This document shows, in pieces, positions 53,141 to 60,366 of a stretch of 64,000 bases of DNA. The DNA is from an uncultured bacterium (GTDB taxonomy: Bacteria > Bacillota > Clostridia > Lachnospirales > Lachnospiraceae): assembly GCA_947381965.1 (NCBI GenBank), contig CANCXX010000023.1:1-64000 (forward strand), read 5' to 3'. The stretch's first letter is position 1. The number at the start of each line of letters is the position of its first letter. Position numbers and translations under genes: made by a program. The notes below the pieces were generated by a model. That model ran no database searches, had not been told where the DNA came from, and saw only the letters and a program-made list of their open reading frames with translations.

Positions 53141-53500
53141 ATGCGTTTTAATTCAAATATAATTCTGGAAGTTTTAAAGAGTAATTTTGCAGAAGAAATA
53201 ACATTATATGTTCATAAGTGTATTGGGCAGCTTGATGAATATGATCTGGCAAACATATTTGAGTCAGAGGCAGATTATGCACTGGCTGATTTTATTGAAG
53301 GGATAGAAGTGGAAGACTTCTCCACAGAGGATGAAAATGATGGGAAGAAGGTAGAAGGGACACTGGAAATAATTGTTTCTATCAGTGGATATGATGATAG
53401 AACATTTATTGGGACTGGAAATATTATTCTTGGAATTGGCTTTTCATTTCATGTTGAAAATGAGAAATATACAAATGTAGAATTTGAATATTTATATTAG
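53141..53500 (+). CDS. Small acidic protein after the AriA/AriB-like pair
   Basis: 119 residues, strongly acidic, mixed alpha/beta with a beta-rich C-terminus (GTLEIIVSISGYDD, then FIGTGNIILGIGFSFHVENE). No recognised family. It starts 33 bp after the effector gene at the ATG at 53141, with CGGAAGG before it; a GTG at 53135 is too close to that site. It lies inside the repeat-bounded unit, and its stop codon directly abuts the family 2 repeat. It may be an accessory or immunity component, or unrelated cargo. Confidence 0.6.
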   Translation: MRFNSNIILEVLKSNFAEEITLYVHKCIGQLDEYDLANIFESEADYALADFIEGIEVEDFSTEDENDGKKVEGTLEIIVSISGYDDRTFIGTGNIILGIGFSFHVENEKYTNVEFEYLY

Positions 53501-53664
53501 AGCGTATTTGAAAAATCATTTCCAACATCTGACGCGGAAAACCGCGTCCCCACATTTGCGCGATATTTGCGCCAAATTCAGGTTACATAGCCTCGCTATG
53601 CGTCCTTCCCGGCGCAAATTTCTGATGGATATCTGACGAATAGTTTTTATCAAACAGGCGCTGG
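53501..53664. repeat. Family 2 repeat, right boundary of the AriA/AriB-like cassette
   Basis: About 164 bp, beginning AGCGTATTTGAAAAATCATT right after the stop of the small acidic gene, with diverged inverted ends and an inner GC palindrome (GACGCGGAAAACCGCGTC). The core matches the left copy at 50697-50848 in the same orientation. Confidence 0.85.
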
Positions 53665-53720
53665 AAAACATGAAGAGAGCAGAGGGGAAATGGATTTCAG
53701 GCGATATGCGGAGGTAAAAA

Positions 53721-54410
53721 ATGGAGCGTGAAATTGACTTAAATCAAGTATCAGATGGAAAAAGGTATACAGCAAATGATATGGTAAAGGTTGGATGCGG
53801 AGACTGCGCGGGCTGCTCTTTATGTTGCCACGAAATGGGGAAATCCATAATTCTGGACCCTTATGATATTTTCAATCTGGAAAAAGGAATGGACGTTTCT
53901 TTTGAAAAACTAATGGAAACACAAGTAGAGCTAAATGTGGTGGACGGCATTATCCAGCCCAACTTAAAAATGCAGGGGAAAGCAAAAAGCTGTGGATTTT
54001 TAAACAGACAGGGGAGATGCAGCATTCATGCTTTCCGTCCGGGGTTTTGCAGGATGTTCCCCCTAGGGAGAATTTATGAGGAAAATAGCTTCCAATATTT
54101 TTTGCAGATTCACGAATGTCCTTATCCCAATAAAACAAAAGTAAAAGTGAAAAAATGGCTGGGGACTCCCGACCTTTTGAAATATGAAGCCTATATTAGT
54201 AAATGGCATTACTTTTTAAAGGACATGCAGAAGATTGTAAAAGAGACGCAAAATGATATAATAATAAAGAACCTGAACCTGTATCTGCTGAACCAGTTTT
54301 ACATAAAACCTTATGATACTGTCAGTCAGGGAGGGCAGGAAGCAGATTTTTACGGGCAGTTTTATGAACGTTTTCAGGAGGCGGAAACCGTTACCCGTAC
54401 TTACAAATAG
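53721..54410 (+). CDS. YkgJ-family cysteine-cluster protein
   Basis: 229 residues. GCGDCAGCSLCCHEMG provides most metal-binding cysteines of the YkgJ (zinc- or iron-chelating) family, followed by CGFLN, GRCSIHAFRPGFCRMFP and HECPYP. Family members are about 100-230 residues, with no firm function. The start follows GGAGG. It lies just outside the repeat-bounded cassette and is followed by a Crp/Fnr-type regulator gene. Confidence 0.85.
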   Translation: MEREIDLNQVSDGKRYTANDMVKVGCGDCAGCSLCCHEMGKSIILDPYDIFNLEKGMDVSFEKLMETQVELNVVDGIIQPNLKMQGKAKSCGFLNRQGRCSIHAFRPGFCRMFPLGRIYEENSFQYFLQIHECPYPNKTKVKVKKWLGTPDLLKYEAYISKWHYFLKDMQKIVKETQNDIIIKNLNLYLLNQFYIKPYDTVSQGGQEADFYGQFYERFQEAETVTRTYK

Positions 54411-54430
54411 AAGGTGTGGGAAATAATAAA

Positions 54431-54492
54431 CATCCAAACTCATTATTGGTGCAGTATCACAAACGCCGCTTGTGATATGCAGGGGAGTAATT
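54431..54492 (+). repeat. Family 4 two-hairpin leader before the Crp/Fnr gene
   Basis: ATCCAAACTCATTATTGG, then hairpin 2 TATCACAA...TTGTGATA, then TGCAGGGGAGTAATT and ATG. Relative to the copy at 23350, two stem positions differ and their partners change to match (C-G to T-A and G-C to A-T), so pairing is conserved. Confidence 0.78.
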
Positions 54493-55164
54493 ATGAAGGA
54501 ACTGGAAAAATCAAAATTATTTCAGGCAATTAATGAAAAGGAGACGGAGCGAATTTTAAAGTGTTCCAAATCCAGAATGAAAAAATATCCGGCAGGAACT
54601 TATATTTTCGAGCAGGGAGGGATACCTTCAAGACTCTTTTTGCTGCTTGACGGGCAGGTTCAGATTTGTAAGGATTTTACATCCGGAAAAAGAGATGTGC
54701 TTTATCTGGTAGAGGCTGGAAATGTGTTTGGAGAAATTTTTTTGTTTGGGGACAGAAAGCATTACTGGTATGATGCAGTCGCCACAGAGGATGTGACTGT
54801 ATTGGAAATGCCGTGGGACTTTTTCTATCATTTTTGTTCCAATGCCTGTGACCATCATAAACAACTGACCCAGAATATGCTGGAAATTTTATCTGAAAAT
54901 AATTTTAAAATTACCAGAAAACTTCATATTGTCACTACATCATCCCTGCGGGAGAGAATTGCTATCTGGCTGATAGATTCAATGGACGAAAATGCAAATG
55001 TGTCCCTTCATATGAATCGGGAACAGTTAGCGGATTTTCTGGGCGTTGCAAGGCCTTCCCTGTCCAGAGAGCTGATGAGGATGCAGAAAGACGGTTTGAT
55101 AGAGGTAGAGCGCAAAATGATTAAAGTGAAGAATAAAGAAGCGGTGGAAATGCTGTATGGATAG
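54493..55164 (+). CDS. Crp/Fnr-family transcriptional regulator
   Basis: 223 residues: an N-terminal cyclic-nucleotide-binding fold (YPAGTYIFEQGGIPSRLFLL, GEIFLFG) and a C-terminal helix-turn-helix (MNREQLADFLGVARPSLSREL). There is no N-terminal Cys cluster as in FNR. The recognition helix has Pro-Ser-Leu-Ser-Arg in place of FNR Glu-x-x-Ser-Arg, so its operator probably differs from the FNR site. The start at 54493 is set by AGGGG in the leader. The next gene is a stand-alone glycyl radical domain with a palindrome in its promoter region, a plausible target. Confidence 0.88.
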   Translation: MKELEKSKLFQAINEKETERILKCSKSRMKKYPAGTYIFEQGGIPSRLFLLLDGQVQICKDFTSGKRDVLYLVEAGNVFGEIFLFGDRKHYWYDAVATEDVTVLEMPWDFFYHFCSNACDHHKQLTQNMLEILSENNFKITRKLHIVTTSSLRERIAIWLIDSMDENANVSLHMNREQLADFLGVARPSLSRELMRMQKDGLIEVERKMIKVKNKEAVEMLYG

Positions 55165-55250
55165 ACGGAATCGAAATTTGCGGAATATATTTAATTTTTG
55201 AAATGCGTTCTGATTGTTAGTCGAAGATATAAAATAAAAAATTTTATATA

Positions 55251-55266
55251 TGTAACTAAAGTTACG
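55251..55266. promoter_or_regulatory. Candidate Crp/Fnr-type operator before the glycyl radical gene
   Basis: The near-palindrome TGTAACTAAAGTTACG lies about 44 nt before the likely start of transcription implied by a GATAAT -10 at 55291-55296. A class II activator binds near -41.5, so the Crp/Fnr-type protein encoded just upstream is a reasonable candidate to bind it. Confidence 0.5.
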
Positions 55267-55357
55267 GATTTTTTCTTATAAAAATCATATGATAATATCA
55301 CAGACAACAAATAAATAAACGATAGTGTAAAACATATAAGGGAAAGGAGCAATTGTT

Positions 55358-55597
55358 ATGACAAACACAGCACAGGTTGATAATTTGGTAAATCTTTTAG
55401 ATGGGTATGCAGGAAAGGGAGGACATCACTTGAATGTCAACGTTTTAAACAGAGATATGTTGTTAGATGCCCAGAAAAATCCTGAGAAATATCCCCAGCT
55501 TACCATTCGTGTATCTGGTTATGCAGTTAACTTTATCAAGCTGACACCGGAACAGCAGGCGGATGTTATTTCAAGAACATTCCATGAGGCTATGTAA
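55358..55597 (+). CDS. Stand-alone glycyl radical domain (pyruvate formate-lyase C-terminus-like)
   Basis: 79 residues closely matching the C-terminal domain of pyruvate formate-lyase: [21 protein letters not shown], a [14 protein letters not shown] segment, and [20 protein letters not shown], where the Gly of RVSGYAV is the radical site. The rest of pyruvate formate-lyase is absent. In E. coli, GrcA (YfiD) is a similar spare domain that replaces an oxygen-damaged C-terminus. This version lacks GrcA's N-terminal extension. It has its own GGAAAGGAG ribosome site, operator-like sequence and terminator, so it looks like a purposeful gene, not a fragment. Confidence 0.9.
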   Translation: MTNTAQVDNLVNLLDGYAGKGGHHLNVNVLNRDMLLDAQKNPEKYPQLTIRVSGYAVNFIKLTPEQQADVISRTFHEAM

Positions 55598-55638
55598 TCT
55601 GAAAAAGAGCAAAACTTGTTTGCCGCATTATGTATGGA

Positions 55639-55665
55639 AGAGCTTCCTGAGGGAGGCTCTTTTTT
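55639..55665 (+). terminator. Rho-independent terminator of the glycyl radical gene
   Basis: AGAGCTTCC pairs with GGGAGGCTCT around TGA, followed by TTTTT. Confidence 0.9.
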
Positions 55666-55848
55666 GTACAGGTAAAATAAGTATTTACTGAAGAGTATAT
55701 TTGAAAGTATATTCTGCACTTCTATTGTATTATTTCTTTCTCAATCAGCCACTGTATGTTATAATTGCACTATAAAGAATGTTTAGAAGTGATTTTTGAA
55801 ACTGTGGGCTGGTACAGAATGCAGGTCTGTCAGCAAAATGCAGGGTAT

Positions 55849-55925
55849 AAGCTTGGAAGGAGACTTTCAAACTATTTATTGGTGCAATATCGCAGGCAAT
55901 GCCTGCAACATGCAGGGGTATAAAA
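55849..55925 (+). repeat. Family 4 two-hairpin leader before the PD-(D/E)XK-like gene
   Basis: Hairpin 1 GCTTGGAAG/CTTTCAAAC, then TATTTATTGGTGCAATATCG, hairpin 2 GCAGGC/GCCTGC, then CATGCAGGGGTATAAAA and ATG. A TGCAGGGTATAA also occurs just before hairpin 1 at about 55838-55850, so the two hairpins lie between two copies of the ribosome-site module. Confidence 0.8.
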
Positions 55926-56846
55926 ATGGACGATAATAAAATACAATGGCATCCGGGCTTTGTGGCTGCAATGAATCTGGAGTTGTCAGAAAACAGGAAT
56001 GACCTGATTTTTGAAAGGGAATATAATCTGAATACGAAGCCGCTGGAAGTGGACCTGCTTGTAATTAAGAAAAATACAGAAGTTTTGGTAGACAATGAAA
56101 TAGGCAGGCTTTTTAAAGGGCATAATATACTGGAATACAAATCGCCAGGGGATCATCTGAACATAGATACATTTTATAAAGTGCAGTCATATGCTGGTTT
56201 ATACAAGTCATATGGGAAAAAGGTAGACCAGATTAAGGCGGAAGATGTGACAGTGTCTTTGTTAAGGAATGAAAAACCTGAAGGGTTGTTTCGTTATTTT
56301 AAAGAGCATGGGTATGTGGTAATAGTTCCCTACCATGGAATATATTATGTGAAAGGGCCGGTTTTGTTTTCCACGCAGCTTATCGTTACGGGGGAGCTGG
56401 ATAAGAAAGCGCATATATGGCTGGGAGCCTTGTCAGAGGAGTTAAAAAAAGCAGATATGAAGGTTCTGCTTGAAAATATGATGAGACTTTCAAATAAGGC
56501 AGATAGAGAATTTGCGGATGCTGTATTTGAGGTGAGCACACAGGCGAACCGACAGGTGATAGAAGAACTGATAGGAGATGGTAGTATGAGTGAAGCATTG
56601 TTAGAACTGATGGAGCCGATTATAGCGCCTATACTGGTACAGCAGAAGAATAAAGGGCTGATGGAAGGACGTCAGGAGGGATTGCGGGAAGGGTTGCAGG
56701 AAGGGATTAGAAAGTATATTTCTTTATGCCGCAGAGTCCATTTTCCTGAGGCGGAAATTATTAAAGAGTTGCAGAAGGAGTATGGTCTTTCAGAGGAAGA
56801 AGCAATCAAATATGTGCAGGAACAGATTACGTCAGATAAAAAATAG
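55926..56846 (+). CDS. PD-(D/E)XK-like nuclease-fold protein
   Basis: 306 residues with a conserved N-terminal ~140-residue region seen in many Lachnospiraceae proteins: EREYNLNTKPLEVDLLVIKK, then EIGRLFKGHNILEYKSPGDH, where Asp and Glu-Tyr-Lys match the catalytic pattern of PD-(D/E)XK nucleases. The C-terminal part has a Gln/Gly/Glu-rich helical repeat (GRQEGLREGLQEGIRKYI) typical of Rpn/YhgA-like proteins. It may be a recombination-promoting nuclease relative, but activity is unproven. The ATG at 55926 follows AGGGG in the leader. Confidence 0.65.
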   Translation: MDDNKIQWHPGFVAAMNLELSENRNDLIFEREYNLNTKPLEVDLLVIKKNTEVLVDNEIGRLFKGHNILEYKSPGDHLNIDTFYKVQSYAGLYKSYGKKVDQIKAEDVTVSLLRNEKPEGLFRYFKEHGYVVIVPYHGIYYVKGPVLFSTQLIVTGELDKKAHIWLGALSEELKKADMKVLLENMMRLSNKADREFADAVFEVSTQANRQVIEELIGDGSMSEALLELMEPIIAPILVQQKNKGLMEGRQEGLREGLQEGIRKYISLCRRVHFPEAEIIKELQKEYGLSEEEAIKYVQEQITSDKK

Positions 56847-56900
56847 CAGCAGCCGAACCGGGCCAAAGGGACAGCTGCATAAATGGAGCAGGAGGAAATT

Positions 56901-57899
56901 ATGTATCAGGCATTATCAAAACGTTATGAATCTATGAGGTATGTCCGCTGTGGCAGCAGTGGTCTTAAGCTTCCGGCGGTTTCACTGGGGTTGTGGCATA
57001 ATTTTGGAGACACTGCCATTTATGAAAATATGAAACAGCTTTTATTTACAGCCTTTGACAATGGGATTACCCATTTTGACCTGGCAAATAATTATGGGCC
57101 GGAGCCGGGAAGCGCGGAAAGAAATCTGGGACGCATTATGAGAGAAGAACTTGCCTCTTACCGGGATGAGCTGATTATCAGTACCAAAGCTGGTTATGAC
57201 ATGTGGGAGGGGCCTTACGGAAATTGGGGAAGCAGAAAATATTTGATAGCAAGCCTTGATCAAAGCCTTATGCGGATGGGACTTTCTTATGTAGACATCT
57301 TTTATCATCACCGTATGGACCCGGAAACGCCGCTGGAAGAAACCATGGGCGCCCTGGCACAGGTGGTTGCGGATGGAAAGGCATTATATGTTGGACTTTC
57401 CAATTATGATGGGAAAACGTTGGAAAAGGCAGCAGACATATTGAGGGAACTTCATTGTCCCTTTATTATTAACCAGAATCGGTACTCTGTTTTTGACAGA
57501 ACAATTGAACACAATGGGTTAAAAGAAACAGCTTCAAGACTTCAAAAAGGAATTATTGCGTTTAGCCCTTTGGCACAGGGAATGTTGACAGACAGATACC
57601 TGCATGGGATACCGAAAGACAGCAGGATAAAGACTGACGGCAGATTTTTAAAGGAGACCTCCCTTACAAAGGAGCGTTTAATCCAGATACAAAATCTGAA
57701 CCAGCTGGCAGCTGAAAGAGGGCAATCTTTAGCGGAAATGGCGTTAAGCTGGGTTTTGCGTGACGGGATAGTGACCAGTGTGCTTATCGGCGCCTCCAGA
57801 CCGTCCCAGATTATTGACAATATTGGGGCACTTAGAAATACCAAATTTACAGAAGAAGAACTTGAAAAGATTGATGATTTTTCCATTGCATCAGCCTGA
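56901..57899 (+). CDS. Aldo/keto reductase, YghZ-like
   Basis: 332 residues beginning MYQALSKRYESMRYVRCGSS. Catalytic features are Asp and Tyr in FDLANNYGPEPG, Lys in ISTKAGYDM and the His pair in DIFYHHRMDPE; GPYGNWGSRKY is typical of the YghZ subgroup, which reduces L-glyceraldehyde 3-phosphate and similar aldehydes with NADPH. The ATG at 56901 is preferred over 56883 because GGAGG lies 5 nt before it. Confidence 0.93.
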   Translation: MYQALSKRYESMRYVRCGSSGLKLPAVSLGLWHNFGDTAIYENMKQLLFTAFDNGITHFDLANNYGPEPGSAERNLGRIMREELASYRDELIISTKAGYDMWEGPYGNWGSRKYLIASLDQSLMRMGLSYVDIFYHHRMDPETPLEETMGALAQVVADGKALYVGLSNYDGKTLEKAADILRELHCPFIINQNRYSVFDRTIEHNGLKETASRLQKGIIAFSPLAQGMLTDRYLHGIPKDSRIKTDGRFLKETSLTKERLIQIQNLNQLAAERGQSLAEMALSWVLRDGIVTSVLIGASRPSQIIDNIGALRNTKFTEEELEKIDDFSIASA

Positions 57900-57966
57900 C
57901 CCCTGTTTTTTGTCTGCTGTGGGCAAAGGCTGTAAAAAATTGTGGTAAATAGAAGGAACAATGTAT

Positions 57967-58000
57967 AAAAATAAAGCCTTGCAAAAATAAATTGCAAGAC
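57967..58000. terminator. Bidirectional rho-independent terminator
   Basis: AAAAATAAAGCCTTGCAA and TTGCAAGACTTTATTTTTA pair around a short loop, serving the aldo/keto reductase gene and the convergent MFS gene. Confidence 0.9.
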
Positions 58001-58066
58001 TTTATTTTTATAATAAGCCGGTTCACGAAGCGCGGCAGAGGGGTGTTCCCCTAATTTTTATATTTT

Positions 58067-59365
58067 TTATTTTTCAGATTTCTTACCAATCATGGTAAAG
58101 CTGATAACTGCAGCGATTATGTAAAGTACGATAGTTACATATAAAACCATCTGGTAGCCGCTGGGATTAACAACAATTGTTTCCGCCCCGTGGGTCAGTT
58201 CTACTTCTTCTCCAAAATGTTTTACAATAAAGGAGGCCATCTGGTTTCCCGTCAGTCCGGCAAAAGCCCATGCGGAAAGAGTAATTCCGTGGATGGCGCT
58301 GATATTTTTCATGCCATAGTGGTCGGAAAGCAGGGTAGGCACGTTGCTGAAACCGCCGCCGTATCCGGCATTTACCACAAACAGCAAAATTAAAACCAGA
58401 ATCATAAGGAAGGTATTTTGTCCCATGTTGGTAATTCCCTGTGTGAGAATAACCAGTCCTGTAGCAGCGATGGAAAGGATAAAAATAATTTTGTAAATGG
58501 TATTTCTATCTTTAAATGTGTCTGCCCATGCGGAAAATCCGAGACGGCCGCCGGCGTTAAACACTGCAGTGACAGAGGAAAGCACCCCAACCATTCCCAC
58601 AAGTCCGATACATTTAATAATCATTTTTTCCTGGGAAATCAATGCAAGTCCGCAGGTGATGTTGAGATAAAACATAATCCAGATGCCGATAAATGTCATA
58701 GGCTTTTCTTTGATAACATCAATGGCACGGGCGCCTTTTGCGCTGGTGGCAGGTTCATGCCATCCGGCAGGTTTGGCAAGGAGCAGATGTCCTACAAACA
58801 TCATAATAAAATAAACTACAGCAAGAATCAGGAACATTTTGTAAATTCCGCCTTCTCCCAGGGAATTTAAAAGTGCCTGCATGATAGGGCTGGCAATTGC
58901 TTTGGCAGCTCCGAATCCGGCAACGGCAAGTCCTGTGGCAAGGCCCTTGCGGTCTTCAAACCAGAGCATCAGGGTTTTTACAGGAGAAAGATAACCGGTG
59001 CCAAGGCCGATGCCCATTATAAAACCATAGCACACATAAATGCCAATTAAAGACAGCATACTGCCAGGATGTGCGCCGCCGTACCAGATAAAAAATCCTG
59101 TGCCTGCCATGCCGGAAGCAAAACAGATAGCGGCAAGCAGGGAGGATTTATGGATATCCTTTTCAACGATGTTGCCGAGGAATGCAGCGGACATGCCAAG
59201 GAAAAAGATGGCAAAGCTAAATGCCCATTCGGTAGCCCCTTTGGAAAAACCGATGTAATCGGCGATTTCCTGGCTGAAAATGGACCAGCAGTAAACAGTA
59301 CCGATGCTGCAGTGGAGTAATAGTGCGGGTATAGCAGCCCTTACCCATTTGTTTTGGTTTTTCAT
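58067..59365 (-). CDS. OFA-family major facilitator transporter
   Basis: About 432 residues with 12 membrane segments. The opening NKWVRAAIPALLLHCSIGTVYCWSIF and GTGYLSPVKTLMLWFEDRKGLATGLAVAGFG are the signatures of the oxalate:formate antiporter (OFA) family, whose members move organic anions. The actual substrate is unknown. The ATG at 59365 or a GTG at 59371 could be the start. The next gene on this strand is an AraC-type regulator. Confidence 0.9.
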   Translation of the reverse strand: MKNQNKWVRAAIPALLLHCSIGTVYCWSIFSQEIADYIGFSKGATEWAFSFAIFFLGMSAAFLGNIVEKDIHKSSLLAAICFASGMAGTGFFIWYGGAHPGSMLSLIGIYVCYGFIMGIGLGTGYLSPVKTLMLWFEDRKGLATGLAVAGFGAAKAIASPIMQALLNSLGEGGIYKMFLILAVVYFIMMFVGHLLLAKPAGWHEPATSAKGARAIDVIKEKPMTFIGIWIMFYLNITCGLALISQEKMIIKCIGLVGMVGVLSSVTAVFNAGGRLGFSAWADTFKDRNTIYKIIFILSIAATGLVILTQGITNMGQNTFLMILVLILLFVVNAGYGGGFSNVPTLLSDHYGMKNISAIHGITLSAWAFAGLTGNQMASFIVKHFGEEVELTHGAETIVVNPSGYQMVLYVTIVLYIIAAVISFTMIGKKSEK

Positions 59366-59444
59366 TTTCACAACTCACTTTCTCATCATTATGTATTTGG
59401 AAATTATTCTTTATTATACATGAATCCTGCTGTTTTGCAAAGAG

Positions 59445-60269
59445 TTACCGCACATATTTTGGCGCAATCCCAAAATGTTTTTTAAAAGCCCGGCTTAGAT
59501 GAAACTCGTCATAAAAGCCGAAGTTTGCCGCCGTTTCCTTCAGTGTGATATCAGGATTGTTGCGTAGAAACTGACAGGCCATTTCCAGTTTCTGTTCCAT
59601 CTGCCATGAGTAAAAGGTCCTGCCATACACATTTACAAAACGATTGTTCAGTGTGCGTACACTGACATGAAATTTATCAGCTATGTCAGGGACAGAAAAA
59701 AAGGTCTGGGGACTGGCCTGCAAAAATTGTGTTACGTTTTCCACAAAAGAGGCGCATTGTAAAGTGGCAGGCGATTTTTGTTGCTGTTCATAGATTTCAT
59801 ACAATAAAAGGTTAAACAGACAGGCCATTTTTCCTGCTTTGTAAGCACTGTTTCCCCAGCAGACGCTGATAATGTCGGTAAAAAGACCGGAGATTTTCAG
59901 ATTACCGCCGCAATGGGTAAAAGGCGATAAAGGCACACAGCTGCTTTCTGCCTCATTTTCCTGCATACCGGATATACGATCGCCAGACACAGGGATGGTA
60001 TGAAGATACATATTCCTGGAGTTTGGGCTACAGGGTTTAGTGCCATAGTGATGCAGGCCGGCGGGAAGAATAAGAATATCACCCTGCCCCATGGGATAAA
60101 TGTCGCATTTGCCATTACTTTCCAATGCAATTTCCCAGCTGCCCTCAAGAATATAAAGAAAGTCATGGAGCTGCATTGTGCGGTCAGGGTGTAAAAAAGG
60201 AGTGATATAAGTATTGTAGTTTGCTTCCAAAACCGTGCGGGTGGTATTTAACTGAAACATATAATCCAT
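59445..60269 (-). CDS. AraC-family regulator with cupin sensor
   Basis: 274 residues. A cupin domain (about 20-110, LHDFLYILEGSWEIALESNG, then GQGDILILPAGLHHYG) precedes the two-helix-turn-helix DNA-binding domain (VPDIADKFHVSVRTLNNRFV and TLKETAANFGFYDEFHLSRAF, ending FGIAPKYVR). I place the start at 60269 because GGGAGG is 6 nt before it; a longer reading from 60437 runs into the end of the arabinofuranosidase gene. It lies just after that gene on the same strand, so it may regulate arabinose-oligosaccharide use. Confidence 0.9.
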   Translation of the reverse strand: MDYMFQLNTTRTVLEANYNTYITPFLHPDRTMQLHDFLYILEGSWEIALESNGKCDIYPMGQGDILILPAGLHHYGTKPCSPNSRNMYLHTIPVSGDRISGMQENEAESSCVPLSPFTHCGGNLKISGLFTDIISVCWGNSAYKAGKMACLFNLLLYEIYEQQQKSPATLQCASFVENVTQFLQASPQTFFSVPDIADKFHVSVRTLNNRFVNVYGRTFYSWQMEQKLEMACQFLRNNPDITLKETAANFGFYDEFHLSRAFKKHFGIAPKYVR

Positions 60270-60366
60270 GGCAGCCTCCCATATTCCTTCCGGATAGTTC
60301 TTTACAGTATAGAACAAAGAAGGAGGGATTGCAAATGTCCTGCTGGGTGGCTGCCCAAATTTACTT

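Noticed and set aside
55358-55597. Fragment of a broken pyruvate formate-lyase gene
   Set aside because: There is no pyruvate formate-lyase sequence upstream, and the gene has its own ribosome site, start, operator-like palindrome and terminator.
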